Positions 43,207-51,812 of a stretch of 64,000 nt of DNA are shown in pieces; the stretch's first letter is position 1, and every line of letters begins with the position of its first letter. A program made the translations under genes and the position numbers. Source of the DNA: Paludibacteraceae bacterium (GTDB taxonomy: Bacteria > Bacteroidota > Bacteroidia > Bacteroidales > Paludibacteraceae); contig JAFXPY010000033.1 in NCBI GenBank assembly GCA_017527495.1, positions 62,001 through 126,000 of the forward strand. Direction: 5' to 3'. The notes beneath the pieces were generated by a model that worked only from the letters and a program-made list of their open reading frames with translations, searched no databases and was not told where the DNA came from.

Positions 43207-44642
43207 AGATTGGCTTCAAAAGGAATGTCAATAAGTGTGAAGTCCGAAACGATTCTTACTTGCAGTTCTCCGCTTGTGTTGAATCGGAGTGTAGCACTTT
43301 GTGCCGGTTGGAGTTGCATCAGGTTAAATTCGCTTCTCACTCCGTTAATCTCCACAAATGCAGGGCGGTAGATTGGTGTGTTGCCAATGTTTTTGATTGT
43401 CAGAATAGTTGTTGTCTGATTACTTTTCAGTTCGGTTATTTCAAATCTATATCCTGTCACTTTCGATGCTTCGAGGAAGCGTTTTGCTGTGCCGTAACTA
43501 CCATCTGTGGCATCGTTGGAGTTCATAAATGTAATGTGGTATTTTGTGGCGGCTTGTTCCCATGTTACGCCGTAAATACCTTGCGGACTGAGGAAATTAT
43601 GCTGGTCACTCTCTGTGTAATAACTTACTTCACCACCGCAAGGCGAGTGTTTCCAGCGGTCTTTGCCCGACATGTTCCACATCTGTTCGTTCCAACCGTC
43701 GCCGCTACCTATCTCGTGCTCTTTGTGCATAAAACTATCGTCGAAAAGCCCGAAGTGTAAGGCGTTGAACGAATTGTCGTTTGGCAGAGGACTATATGTG
43801 TCGTCGCCGGCATCTATAGACACTAACCAGGGTAAACCATTTGCCACTTGACTGAGGTGTTGGAAAAACTCTTTTTGGTATTGTTTCGACGGGAAGTTTT
43901 GTCCGAGTTTGAGTGTTGTGCCGTATATGTGATATTCCGACCAGTGTCCAAACCCTACTTCAAGAAAAGCGAGGCGCGGGTCGTTTGCATAGCGTGCGCA
44001 GAAATCAGTGTAGAACTGTTTTGTGAACCACTGCAATTCTGTGTTCGACCAGTCGGCATAATAAGTAGGTCCGTCGCCACCGGCGTTGGAATTGTAAGTC
44101 TCTTTGTAATCCGGTAAGTCTTTGATGTATTGTGGCACAGCTGTAGTCCCTTTTTTGCCGTCCACTTCGGTGCCTGACGGGTATTCATAGCGGAACCGAA
44201 TGACGGCTTGGTGGTCGCGCGAAGCTATGTCGTCAAGCAGTTCATCAAATGACGACCAGTCGTATTGAACAGAGCCATTTGTTTTGCCTGTAACAACGCG
44301 GCAGGGTAGGCAATAGGCAAATTCAAGGGCTATACTCTTGCGAAACTCTGAGTCGCGCTCTTTGGCGTTGTAGGGCCATAGAACAAGACCCGTCATAGGC
44401 AGAGCACGATCGATGGCAGATTGCAAGTGTTGCGCAGTGTATGTGGTGTCGATTTGTGATGTTGTGTCGTTCGGAATAGTGTCTTTGGGAATGGTGTCGT
44501 TCGGAATAGTGTCTTTGGGAATTGTTGTCGTGTCTTTATTCACGATAGTGTCGTTTTGTTGTGGTGGCACAACCTCGGATTCATTTCGTTTGCAACATAT
44601 TAACAATGTAATTGCTGCAATAAAGATAAATATTTTTTTCAT
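43203..44642 (-). CDS. DUF4832-type lipoprotein (479 aa)
   Basis: A lipoprotein signal (ITLLICC, then KRN) and a low-complexity linker made of repeats of NDTIPKDTIP (about residues 40-65). The N-terminal (beta/alpha)8-like glycosidase-fold half contains ALPMTGLVLWPYN, FRYEYPSG and LAFLEVGFGHWSEYH. The C-terminal half (IGNTPIYRPAFVEINGVR...QSATLRF) matches the DUF4832 pattern. Related proteins are predicted surface glycoside hydrolase-like lipoproteins; the substrate is unknown. FLEVGFGHWSEYH and SIDAGDD could hold catalytic acids. A tandem-repeat array lies immediately upstream of the start codon. Confidence 0.8.
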   Translation of the reverse strand: MKKIFIFIAAITLLICCKRNESEVVPPQQNDTIVNKDTTTIPKDTIPNDTIPKDTIPNDTTSQIDTTYTAQHLQSAIDRALPMTGLVLWPYNAKERDSEFRKSIALEFAYCLPCRVVTGKTNGSVQYDWSSFDELLDDIASRDHQAVIRFRYEYPSGTEVDGKKGTTAVPQYIKDLPDYKETYNSNAGGDGPTYYADWSNTELQWFTKQFYTDFCARYANDPRLAFLEVGFGHWSEYHIYGTTLKLGQNFPSKQYQKEFFQHLSQVANGLPWLVSIDAGDDTYSPLPNDNSFNALHFGLFDDSFMHKEHEIGSGDGWNEQMWNMSGKDRWKHSPCGGEVSYYTESDQHNFLSPQGIYGVTWEQAATKYHITFMNSNDATDGSYGTAKRFLEASKVTGYRFEITELKSNQTTTILTIKNIGNTPIYRPAFVEINGVRSEFNLMQLQPAQSATLRFNTSGELQVRIVSDFTLIDIPFEANL

Positions 44643-44674
44643 AAAAATGGAATTAGAAATTAGAAATTAGATTT

Positions 44675-44940
44675 TAGACCGCTTTGCTGTTAGAAGTTAG
44701 ATAATAGACCGCTTTACTGTGAGATTTTAGGCCGCTTTGCTGTTAGAAATTAGATAATAGACCGCTTTACTGTGAGATTTTAGGCCGCTTTGCTGTTAGA
44801 AATTAGATAATAGACCGCTTCGCTGTGAGATAATAGACCGCTTCGCTGTGAGATTTTAGGCCGCTTTGCTGTTAGAAGTTAGAGATCTCTTACTTCTTAT
44901 ATCTCACTTCTCACTTCTTACTTCTTATATCTCACTTCTT
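44675..44940 (-). repeat. tandem-repeat array upstream of the DUF4832 gene
   Basis: Eight copies of a core TAGRCCGCTTYRCTGTKAGA spaced about 20-32 bp apart (44675-44877), followed by iterated CTTCTTATATCTCACTTCT pyrimidine-rich repeats to about 44945. Unit length and sequence vary and there are no unique spacers, so this is not CRISPR. It fills the space between the DUF4832 start and the pckA terminator. Confidence 0.8.
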
Positions 44941-44957
44941 ACTTCTAAAATAGCTAA

Positions 44958-45003
44958 ATACAAAAGGGTTGTCTTTGTATAAGACAAGGCAACCCTTTTG
45001 TAT
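44958..45003 (-). terminator. pckA terminator
   Basis: ATACAAAAGGGTTG pairs with CAACCCTTTTGTAT, with additional inner pairing (TCTT...AAGA). It starts 18 nt after the pckA stop. Confidence 0.85.
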
Positions 45004-45021
45004 ATTATCTAATTTTATATT

Positions 45022-46626
45022 TTAAAGCTTTGGACCGGCAGCAACCAATGCTTTACCAGCTTCATTGCCTTCATATTTAACGAAGTTCTTGATGAAGCGG
45101 CCTGCGAGGTCTGCTGCTTTTTCTTCCCATACTTTTTTGTCAGCGTAGGTGTCGCGTGGGTCAAGAATATGAGGATCAACACCGGGCAGTTCTGTTGGTA
45201 CTTCAAAGTCGAATACAGGTATTTTCTTTGTTGGAGCACTCAAGATTGAACCATCGAGGATAGCGTCGATTATACCGCGTGTGTCGCGAATAGAGATACG
45301 CTTGCCTGTTCCGTTCCAACCGGTGTTAACGAGGTAAGCTTTTGCACCGCTTTTCTCCATTTTCTTTACCAATTCCTCAGCATATTTTGTTGGGTGAAGC
45401 TCAAGGAAAGCTTGGCCGAAGCAGGCAGAGAAGGTTGGAGTAGGCTCTGTAATACCGCGCTCTGTACCTGCCAATTTAGCTGTGAAACCACTCAAGAAAT
45501 AGTATTTTGTTTGCTCTGGTGTGAGGATTGAAACAGGAGGAAGAACACCAAAGGCGTCGGCTGAAAGGAAAATAACATTCTTTGCAGCAGGACCTGCTGA
45601 GATAGGACGAACGATTTTCTCAATATGGTTGATAGGATAGCTTACGCGAGTGTTCTCTGTAACTGATTTGTCAGCAAAGTCAATCTTGCCGTTCTTGTCA
45701 ACAGTAACATTCTCGAGCAATGCGTTGCGACGAATTGCGTTGTAGATGTCCGGCTCTGATTCTTTGTCGAGGTTGATAACCTTAGCATAGCAACCGCCTT
45801 CGAAGTTGAACACACCTTTGTCGTCCCAGCCGTGCTCGTCGTCACCGATAAGGAGGCGTTTCGGGTCGGTTGAAAGTGTTGTCTTACCTGTTCCTGAAAG
45901 ACCGAAGAATATTGCTGTGTTCTCGCCGTTCATGTCGGTGTTGGCAGAACAGTGCATTGAAGCCATACCTTTGAGAGGGAGATAGTAGTTCATCATTGAG
46001 AACATACCTTTTTTCATCTCACCGCCGTACCATGTGTTGAGGATAACTTGTTCGCGTGATGTGGTGTTGAATGCAACGCATGTCTCTGAGTTCAAACCGA
46101 GTTCTTTGAAGTTCTCTACCTTTGCAAGAGATGCATTGTAGATAACGAAGTTAGGCTCGAAATTTTCCAATTCTTCAGCTGAAGGTTGGATAAACATGTT
46201 TTTAACAAAGTGTGCTTGCCATGCCACTTCAACGATGAAGCGAACGGCCATGCGTGTGTCTTTGTTGGCACCGCAGAAAGCGTCAACAACATAAAGTTTC
46301 TTGCCTGAAAGCTCTTTGATTGCCAATTCTTTCACCTTTGCCCAAACATCTTCTGACATAGGGTGGTTGTCGTTCTTGTACTCGTCTGAGGTCCACCATA
46401 CAGTGTCTTTTGAGTTCTCGTCCATAACGATATATTTATCTTTTGGCGAGCGACCTGTATAGATACCTGTCATTACGTTAACTGCACCGAGTTCGGTAAG
46501 TTGACCTTTTTCGTAACCTGTCAGTGCAGGATTCATCTCAGCTTCAAAAAGAGCTTCGTAGGATGGGTTATGGGCAATCACTGTTGAGCCCTTAATACCA
46601 TACTTTTCTAAATTTAATTGTGCCAT
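45022..46626 (-). CDS. pckA: phosphoenolpyruvate carboxykinase (ATP)
   Basis: Full length at 534 aa. Converts oxaloacetate plus ATP to PEP, CO2 and ADP. In Bacteroidales it usually runs in the carboxylating direction on the fumarate/succinate route as well as in gluconeogenesis. Visible motifs are [12 protein letters not shown], the kinase P-loop GLSGTGKT (residues 242-249), the metal-binding LIGDDEHGW (about 259-267) and NTGWNGTG near the C-terminus. The start [13 protein letters not shown] is the usual N-terminus. It is a single-gene unit with its own promoter and terminator. Confidence 0.98.
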   Translation of the reverse strand: MAQLNLEKYGIKGSTVIAHNPSYEALFEAEMNPALTGYEKGQLTELGAVNVMTGIYTGRSPKDKYIVMDENSKDTVWWTSDEYKNDNHPMSEDVWAKVKELAIKELSGKKLYVVDAFCGANKDTRMAVRFIVEVAWQAHFVKNMFIQPSAEELENFEPNFVIYNASLAKVENFKELGLNSETCVAFNTTSREQVILNTWYGGEMKKGMFSMMNYYLPLKGMASMHCSANTDMNGENTAIFFGLSGTGKTTLSTDPKRLLIGDDEHGWDDKGVFNFEGGCYAKVINLDKESEPDIYNAIRRNALLENVTVDKNGKIDFADKSVTENTRVSYPINHIEKIVRPISAGPAAKNVIFLSADAFGVLPPVSILTPEQTKYYFLSGFTAKLAGTERGITEPTPTFSACFGQAFLELHPTKYAEELVKKMEKSGAKAYLVNTGWNGTGKRISIRDTRGIIDAILDGSILSAPTKKIPVFDFEVPTELPGVDPHILDPRDTYADKKVWEEKAADLAGRFIKNFVKYEGNEAGKALVAAGPKL

Positions 46627-46679
46627 AAAAAATTATATATATTTTAGTTAAATTACAAATAAGCCAAATTAAAGGCATA

Positions 46680-46710
46680 CAAAGTTAAACATTTTTTTGC
46701 AAACAGCAAA
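46680..46710 (-). promoter_or_regulatory. pckA promoter
   Basis: On the minus strand, TTTG (46707-46710), a 19-nt spacer and TAACTTTG (46680-46687); leader about 47 nt. Confidence 0.75.
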
Positions 46711-46900
46711 ATTTTTTTATGTTTAGTTAATTTATTTTGTGTTTTTGTAACAAATAATTTGATATGTGGCTTCTCGGACCAGATGAAAACTGTTTCTGCT
46801 ATTTGCAATAAAATAGCAGTTAGCGATTGATGCTATGTTTTAACATTCAATCGCTAACGCAATATGTAGCAGACGAAACGAGAGGTGTTATTTTAATATA

Positions 46901-47172
46901 CTAAAGTTTCTCACTAATTGTTGAGTAGAACTTTTATTTAGATTATACCCCGTAGGGGTTCCCTTTTAATAGAACTAATATTGATAGTCAGCGTTATTTC
47001 CCGTTAGGGAATATCTTTTAAATTCATTTTTCGCCATAGAAATTCCCTAACGGGAAATCAATAGATAAAATATAATCCGCTTATTCTATTAAAAGAAAAT
47101 CGCTACGCGATAATCTATAATATAAAGAAAAAAGATATATTCCTGCAATATTAACCACGTGGGAAACTTTAG
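46901..47172 (-). mobile_element. MITE-like element, copy 3 (272 bp, inverted)
   Basis: Same terminal repeats (CTAAAGTTTCTCAC / GTGGGAAACTTTAG) and internal palindromes as the other two copies but in the opposite orientation and more diverged. It is flanked by TTAATATA on both sides (46893-46900, 47173-47180), an 8-bp target duplication. It inserted 39 nt downstream of the S41 protease gene. The sequence between it and the pckA promoter (46711-46892) shows no gene. Confidence 0.85.
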
Positions 47173-47211
47173 TTAATATATTTATCTGAGTGATAATGAT
47201 TTGCAAAAAGT

Positions 47212-48807
47212 TTAGTTGAGTATTTCTATTGCTTTTTTTGTTACGGCGTCGTCTTTCATGTACATTGGGTAAAATCCTTCGTCATTGAGCATATTTCGAA
47301 TGATATATGCGCGGAGTAGCCGTTCGATTTCTTTTCCGCATTGTGCCAATTCGTTTGATTTTGGTGTTACGCCTTTTGCTTTTGCGTATTCAACAAATTG
47401 ATTTATTATGTTTTGTTGGCTGAGATAAGCATCAAGTTTTTGCCATGTAGTGTAGGCACTGAGTTCTGCTCGGTGTTTGTCTGTGTAGTGGAAAGCAAAT
47501 TGGTAGGTATAATTTTTGTTTATCACCGTTTTGTAGTATGTGTTGAAATATGAAGTGTCGGAGCCAATGAATATGTCCGGCATTATTCCGCCTCCGCCAT
47601 GTACAATACGCCCTTTTTTTGTTTTATAGACGGCAGAGTCTTCTTTTATACTGTCTTTATTGTATATCTCACCTTTTTCGTAGCGTTCATAAAGCTCGGA
47701 ATAGTAATCGAGCTGGTCACCTAATTTATAAGGTTTTTGTATGCATCGTCCGGAAGGAGTATAATATCGTGCGACGGTTAGTTTGACGGCCGAGTTGTCT
47801 TTGAGGTTGAACACTTGCTGTACAAGTCCTTTGCCGAATGAGCGTCGTCCGATAATTGTGGCGCGGTCGTTGTCTTGCATAGCTCCGGCGCATATCTCTG
47901 AGGCTGAAGCCGAAAATTCGTCGATGAGTACTGCGAGAGGCACGTTTTGGAAGCGGCCTAATCCGTTAGCTGCTGACATAGAGATAGGGTATTGCCTGCC
48001 TTTGGCACTTACAATGACGTCGCCACGCTCAAGAAATTCATTGCATATCTTTATTGCTTGATCCATCAATCCGCCCGGGTTGGAACGCAAATCAAGAATG
48101 TAGCTTGTAGCGCCTTTCGCTTTCAGCTCGGTCAGTGCAGAAAAGACTTCGTCATAGGTCGTACTACTGAATTTATCAACTTTGATAAAGCCTATATTGT
48201 CTCCAATAATGAATTTTGCAAGAACGGAATGTACCGGTATGTCACCACGTGTGATTGTGTAGTCAAGTGGTTCGGTTGTCCCTTCGCGTTTGACGGTTAT
48301 CTTCACCTTTGTGCCCTTTTCTCCCCGAAGAGTGTGCATCACCTTTTCATTATTGATGTTTTTCCCGACAAAAACAGAATCGTCCACCATAATTATTTTG
48401 TCGCCATTCATCACGCCTGCAGCCTCCGACGGACCACCGGTAACGACACCAACGACGCATACCGTGTCGCTTTGGATACTGAATTGGACGCCTATACCGG
48501 AGAAAGAGCCTTCAAAATCACTGTTGAAGTCTTGCAAGTCTTTGGCAGGTATGTACTCCGAATGAGGGTCAAGCGATGTGGTGAGTTGTTTGATTGCCTG
48601 CTCGGTGATAGAATCGGTATTGATTGTGTCAACATAATAGGCATCAATATACATCAAAGTCTCGTCAAGTGTTGACGAATTTTGCAATGGGAACAGTCCT
48701 AATTGTGAGTTGTTAGATGATGAGTTTTTGTTGATACTCAGTCCTATCAGCAAGCCGATAAGACTTGCCAATATGACCAAACAGGGCATAAGGTATTTTT
48801 TGAACAT
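47212..48807 (-). CDS. S41 family C-terminal processing peptidase
   Basis: A 531-aa periplasmic serine protease of the CtpA/Prc type. It has an N-terminal membrane anchor or signal (about 7-25), an S41 N-terminal helical part, a PDZ domain (about 100-175, GIGVQFSIQSDTVCVVGVV) and the protease core. The core holds LDLRSNPGGLMDQAI, FSASASEICAGAMQD (nucleophile Ser301 or Ser303) and RRSFGKGLVQ (general base Lys326). It probably trims envelope proteins or regulates peptidoglycan hydrolases. Last gene of a nine-gene operon, 1 nt from the metallophosphatase gene. Confidence 0.93.
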   Translation of the reverse strand: MFKKYLMPCLVILASLIGLLIGLSINKNSSSNNSQLGLFPLQNSSTLDETLMYIDAYYVDTINTDSITEQAIKQLTTSLDPHSEYIPAKDLQDFNSDFEGSFSGIGVQFSIQSDTVCVVGVVTGGPSEAAGVMNGDKIIMVDDSVFVGKNINNEKVMHTLRGEKGTKVKITVKREGTTEPLDYTITRGDIPVHSVLAKFIIGDNIGFIKVDKFSSTTYDEVFSALTELKAKGATSYILDLRSNPGGLMDQAIKICNEFLERGDVIVSAKGRQYPISMSAANGLGRFQNVPLAVLIDEFSASASEICAGAMQDNDRATIIGRRSFGKGLVQQVFNLKDNSAVKLTVARYYTPSGRCIQKPYKLGDQLDYYSELYERYEKGEIYNKDSIKEDSAVYKTKKGRIVHGGGGIMPDIFIGSDTSYFNTYYKTVINKNYTYQFAFHYTDKHRAELSAYTTWQKLDAYLSQQNIINQFVEYAKAKGVTPKSNELAQCGKEIERLLRAYIIRNMLNDEGFYPMYMKDDAVTKKAIEILN

Positions 48808-48808
48808 A

Positions 48809-49645
48809 TTATTCTATTTCTTCAATTGTGAGTTGTACTTTACCAACATAGACACCGCTTTTTTGCATTTGTACGGAGAGAATAGAGTCGTTGTCTTGGT
48901 CGGTAACAAAATGATTTTCAAAAAGCATGTGTGTGTGTCCGCCAATTACCAAATCGATGTCTTTGGCTGATTTGATCAGTGTGCTGTCGCATGGGATTCC
49001 GTCTTTTTGAATTGTTCCTATGTGTGAAAGGCAAATAACGACATCACATTTCTCTTGGTTTTTAAGCATTGTGGCTGTTTTGTTTCCTGTCTCTATGGGG
49101 TCAAGATATTGCAGAGGCGAGAAATTGACATCCGTAATCAGTCCTTTGGGATTAACTCCAAGACCGAACACACCAATTTTCAAACCTTTGCGGTAAAGTA
49201 TGATGTAGGGTTTTACAATGTCTTGCAGCGGTGTGTTTTCAACAACATAGTTAGCGCACACCACGGGGCATTGGAGTTTTTTGAGTTTTGCGGCAAGAGT
49301 GTCAACACCGTTGTCGAATTCGTGATTGCCGAGTGTTACGGCATCGTATTTCATGCGGGTGATGGCATCGATTTCAATATCTCCTTTATAGATGTTAAAA
49401 TACGGAGTTCCCTGACAAAAATCCCCTGCATCAAAAAGTAATAGTTCAGGGTCTTTTTCACGTTCTTGAGCAATAAGTCCCATGCGTCGGGCGTAGCCGC
49501 CACAGTCTCCGTTTTTAACACCTTTGTCGATAGGCTCTACTTGTGAGTGTGTGTCGTTGGTGTGAAGAATGGTAAGAGTGACGGGTTGTTGTGTGCATGA
49601 CAGCATAATAGCCGCTAATGCAAGAATGGTAAAATGTTTGTACAT
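48809..49645 (-). CDS. 5'-nucleotidase-type metallophosphatase lipoprotein, catalytic domain only
   Basis: About 278 aa from the ATG at 49645 (MYKHFTILALAAIMLSCTQ, lipobox LSC). A longer frame start inside mutL is rejected because it would lack a signal peptide. The calcineurin-like phosphoesterase motifs are all present: ILHTNDTHSQ, FDAGDFCQGTPYF, LGNHEFDNG, CLSHIG and GGHTH. The usual 5'-nucleotidase C-terminal substrate domain is absent, so substrate choice may depend on a partner protein. Anchored in the periplasm-facing or surface membrane. It starts 10 nt after mutL. Confidence 0.9.
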   Translation of the reverse strand: MYKHFTILALAAIMLSCTQQPVTLTILHTNDTHSQVEPIDKGVKNGDCGGYARRMGLIAQEREKDPELLLFDAGDFCQGTPYFNIYKGDIEIDAITRMKYDAVTLGNHEFDNGVDTLAAKLKKLQCPVVCANYVVENTPLQDIVKPYIILYRKGLKIGVFGLGVNPKGLITDVNFSPLQYLDPIETGNKTATMLKNQEKCDVVICLSHIGTIQKDGIPCDSTLIKSAKDIDLVIGGHTHMLFENHFVTDQDNDSILSVQMQKSGVYVGKVQLTIEEIE

Positions 49646-49655
49646 AATATGGTGA

Positions 49656-51467
49656 TTAGTTAAAGTGATTATCAATTTCGTTTTGTTGTTGCAGGTAAAT
49701 AACCGTGTGACCATCAGGTGTGTGAGTGTGCGTTTTGCATGCAAACAAATTGTTGATAAGTTCGCTCATCTCTTCACGACTCAGTTTCTGACCATAATTG
49801 ATGGCTGTTGCCTTGGCTATCTCAAGCGCAATGAGATGGTGATAGTGGTCGTTAGTGTTGTTGGGTGTCGTCTGTGCTTGGTAGAGAATGTCTTGTATTG
49901 TTTTTAGAGGACTATGTTGGGCAAGCATTGACGGCACACCATTGATTATAAAAGAGAACGGACCTAATTGCTCAATTTCGTAGCCGATGTTTTTCAAACT
50001 CGGTAACAGAGTAATCATAAGTTGTGCTGTGCTTGCGTCTAAATCTATTGTTTCCGGGAACAATAATTGCTGTGAAGCACTTTGTGTGGTGTCGAGTTGA
50101 TGACTATATTGATTGTAGAGCACGCAGACATGGGCGCGATGCTGGTCGATCCACATTAGTCCGGACTTGACAGGAGTGAGTATGTAGTGTTCTTTGAACT
50201 GATATAACTCGCTTTCAACATTGATGATTTCATCTTCTTGTTGGGTCGTTTGTTGAGGTTCCAACTTGCTTTGATTGAAATCTTCATAGAGCTTTTCCCA
50301 GTTTCGACTATTCGTTTTGGGTATAGTAGGCGTATAGCTTCCGTTTGATTGATTGAAAGGATTATAGCTGCGGTCGAAATTAGGTTGTGGAAGTTTGACG
50401 TCTTGGTTGTTTGATGGAATATGTGGGATGCTGGGTGCTCCTTGCTGATTGAAATCAATGGAAGGTGCAATGTCAAATTTTCCAAGACATTCTTTCACTG
50501 CCGCATGCAGAATTTGCCAAATAGTCTGTTCGTCAACAAATTTGATTTCTGTTTTTGTCGGGTGGATATTGATGTCGATTGCATTGGGGTCGATGTCGAA
50601 ATATATAAAGTAAGTCGGTACAGTATCGGCGTTTATCATGCCTTGATATGCCATTTGTATTGCCTTATGAAAATAAGGGTGTTTCATGAAACGGTTGTTC
50701 ACAAAGAAATACTGCTGAGCATTTTTTGACGCTGTTTCCGGTTTGCCAATAAAGCCATGTATATTGACAAGGTGTGTCTCCGTTTTTAGGTCGATGAGTT
50801 GAGATGTGAATGTCTTCTTTTTGTCTCTCCCTAAAACGGCTTCTATGCGTTGTTTCTCTGTTTGCTGTGGAAGGTCGAAAACTATTTCATCATCATTGAC
50901 GAGAGTGAAACCTACTTGACTGTTGACGAGCACAATACGATAGAATTCTGTAAGGATATTTCGGAACTCTGTTGTGTTGGTTTTCAGAAAGCGCCGTCTT
51001 GCAGGTACATTATAGAATAGATTTTTCACTTTCATGCTTGTTCCTGTAGGACATTGCACAGGCTCTTGCAGTTCAACTTTTGAGCCTGCTATTTCCAGCT
51101 TTGTACCTATCTCGTCCTCAGGTCGTTTGGTGAGGACTTCCACTTGTGCGACAGCCACAATACTTGCCAGTGCTTCGCCGCGAAATCCCATCGTGTGAAG
51201 GTTGAACAAGTCGGCAGCAGATTGTATCTTAGATGTAGCATGGCGTTCAAACGCCATGCGTACATCTGTTTCACTCATCCCTTTCCCGTTGTCAATCACT
51301 TGCACAAGAGTGCGCCCCGCATCTTGAATAATGAGGGTTATATGCGTTGCTTCGGCATCCAAACTGTTTTCAACGAGTTCTTTAACTATTGATGCCGGCC
51401 GCTGAATAACTTCTCCTGCTGCTATCTGGTTGGCAACAGAGTCGGGTAAAAGATGAATAATATCCAC
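49656..51467 (-). CDS. mutL: DNA mismatch repair protein MutL
   Basis: 603 aa, with the N-terminal GHKL ATPase showing all family motifs: LPDSVANQIAAGEVIQRPASIVKELVENSLDA (first block, shown in part: ELVENSLDAEAT), IDNGKGM, RHATSKI and GFRGEALASI. The transducer domain includes KNLFYNVPARRRF and INIHPTKTEIKF. After a Gln/Asn-rich linker (about 340-420) comes the C-terminal dimerisation domain. I see no DQHAx2Ex4E endonuclease metal motif; the equivalent segment reads WIDQHRAHVCVLYN, so the nicking function of this copy is doubtful. Housekeeping gene embedded in the long operon. Confidence 0.95.
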   Translation of the reverse strand: MDIIHLLPDSVANQIAAGEVIQRPASIVKELVENSLDAEATHITLIIQDAGRTLVQVIDNGKGMSETDVRMAFERHATSKIQSAADLFNLHTMGFRGEALASIVAVAQVEVLTKRPEDEIGTKLEIAGSKVELQEPVQCPTGTSMKVKNLFYNVPARRRFLKTNTTEFRNILTEFYRIVLVNSQVGFTLVNDDEIVFDLPQQTEKQRIEAVLGRDKKKTFTSQLIDLKTETHLVNIHGFIGKPETASKNAQQYFFVNNRFMKHPYFHKAIQMAYQGMINADTVPTYFIYFDIDPNAIDINIHPTKTEIKFVDEQTIWQILHAAVKECLGKFDIAPSIDFNQQGAPSIPHIPSNNQDVKLPQPNFDRSYNPFNQSNGSYTPTIPKTNSRNWEKLYEDFNQSKLEPQQTTQQEDEIINVESELYQFKEHYILTPVKSGLMWIDQHRAHVCVLYNQYSHQLDTTQSASQQLLFPETIDLDASTAQLMITLLPSLKNIGYEIEQLGPFSFIINGVPSMLAQHSPLKTIQDILYQAQTTPNNTNDHYHHLIALEIAKATAINYGQKLSREEMSELINNLFACKTHTHTPDGHTVIYLQQQNEIDNHFN

Positions 51468-51500
51468 TATTAAACTATTAAATCGTGTCTCTATAATGTG

Positions 51501-51809
51501 TTAAAGTAAAAAGTATATTGCAGCAATAGCCAGCAGTAGTGCCAAAATAACTATAAAACGTTTGTTCGCTTTTTGTCCTTCTTCAACGCGCACACTCTGG
51601 TTGTCGCGAGCTTCGCGGAACGAGCCACGGTGAAGTGTGGTGTGCCGCTGTTCTTGACCTTCGTTCGACATAGCTTCTTGTGCTTCTCTTTGTGCAGTTT
51701 TTTTCATTGCTTCAAGTCGTTTTTGGCGTTCATACTTTTCCTCGTCGTAATAAATCGGACGATAATCCCACTGACGAGGCTTATTTATTTTTGGAAATAA
51801 GATGGACAT
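51501..51809 (-). CDS. small tail-anchored membrane protein (102 aa)
   Basis: The highly charged N-terminal 80 residues include PRQWDYRPIYYDEEKYERQKRLEAMKK (in part: DYRPIYYDEEKYERQ), a likely coiled-coil. A single C-terminal hydrophobic segment follows (FIVILALLLAIAAIYFLL), so it should sit in the inner membrane with a cytoplasmic head. I do not recognise a characterised family. It is placed 3 nt after the DUF4861 gene's upstream neighbour boundary and 33 nt before mutL, inside the operon. Confidence 0.8.
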   Translation of the reverse strand: MSILFPKINKPRQWDYRPIYYDEEKYERQKRLEAMKKTAQREAQEAMSNEGQEQRHTTLHRGSFREARDNQSVRVEEGQKANKRFIVILALLLAIAAIYFLL

Positions 51810-51812
51810 AAA

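Noticed and set aside
44675..44945. CRISPR-like regular repeats
   Set aside because: Repeat cores are only about 20 bp, spacers are 0-12 bp and themselves repetitive, and no cas genes are present.
49646..49744. Longer N-terminus for the metallophosphatase, overlapping mutL
   Set aside because: The ATG at 49645 gives a clear lipoprotein signal peptide; the extension is an out-of-frame reading of the mutL 3' end.
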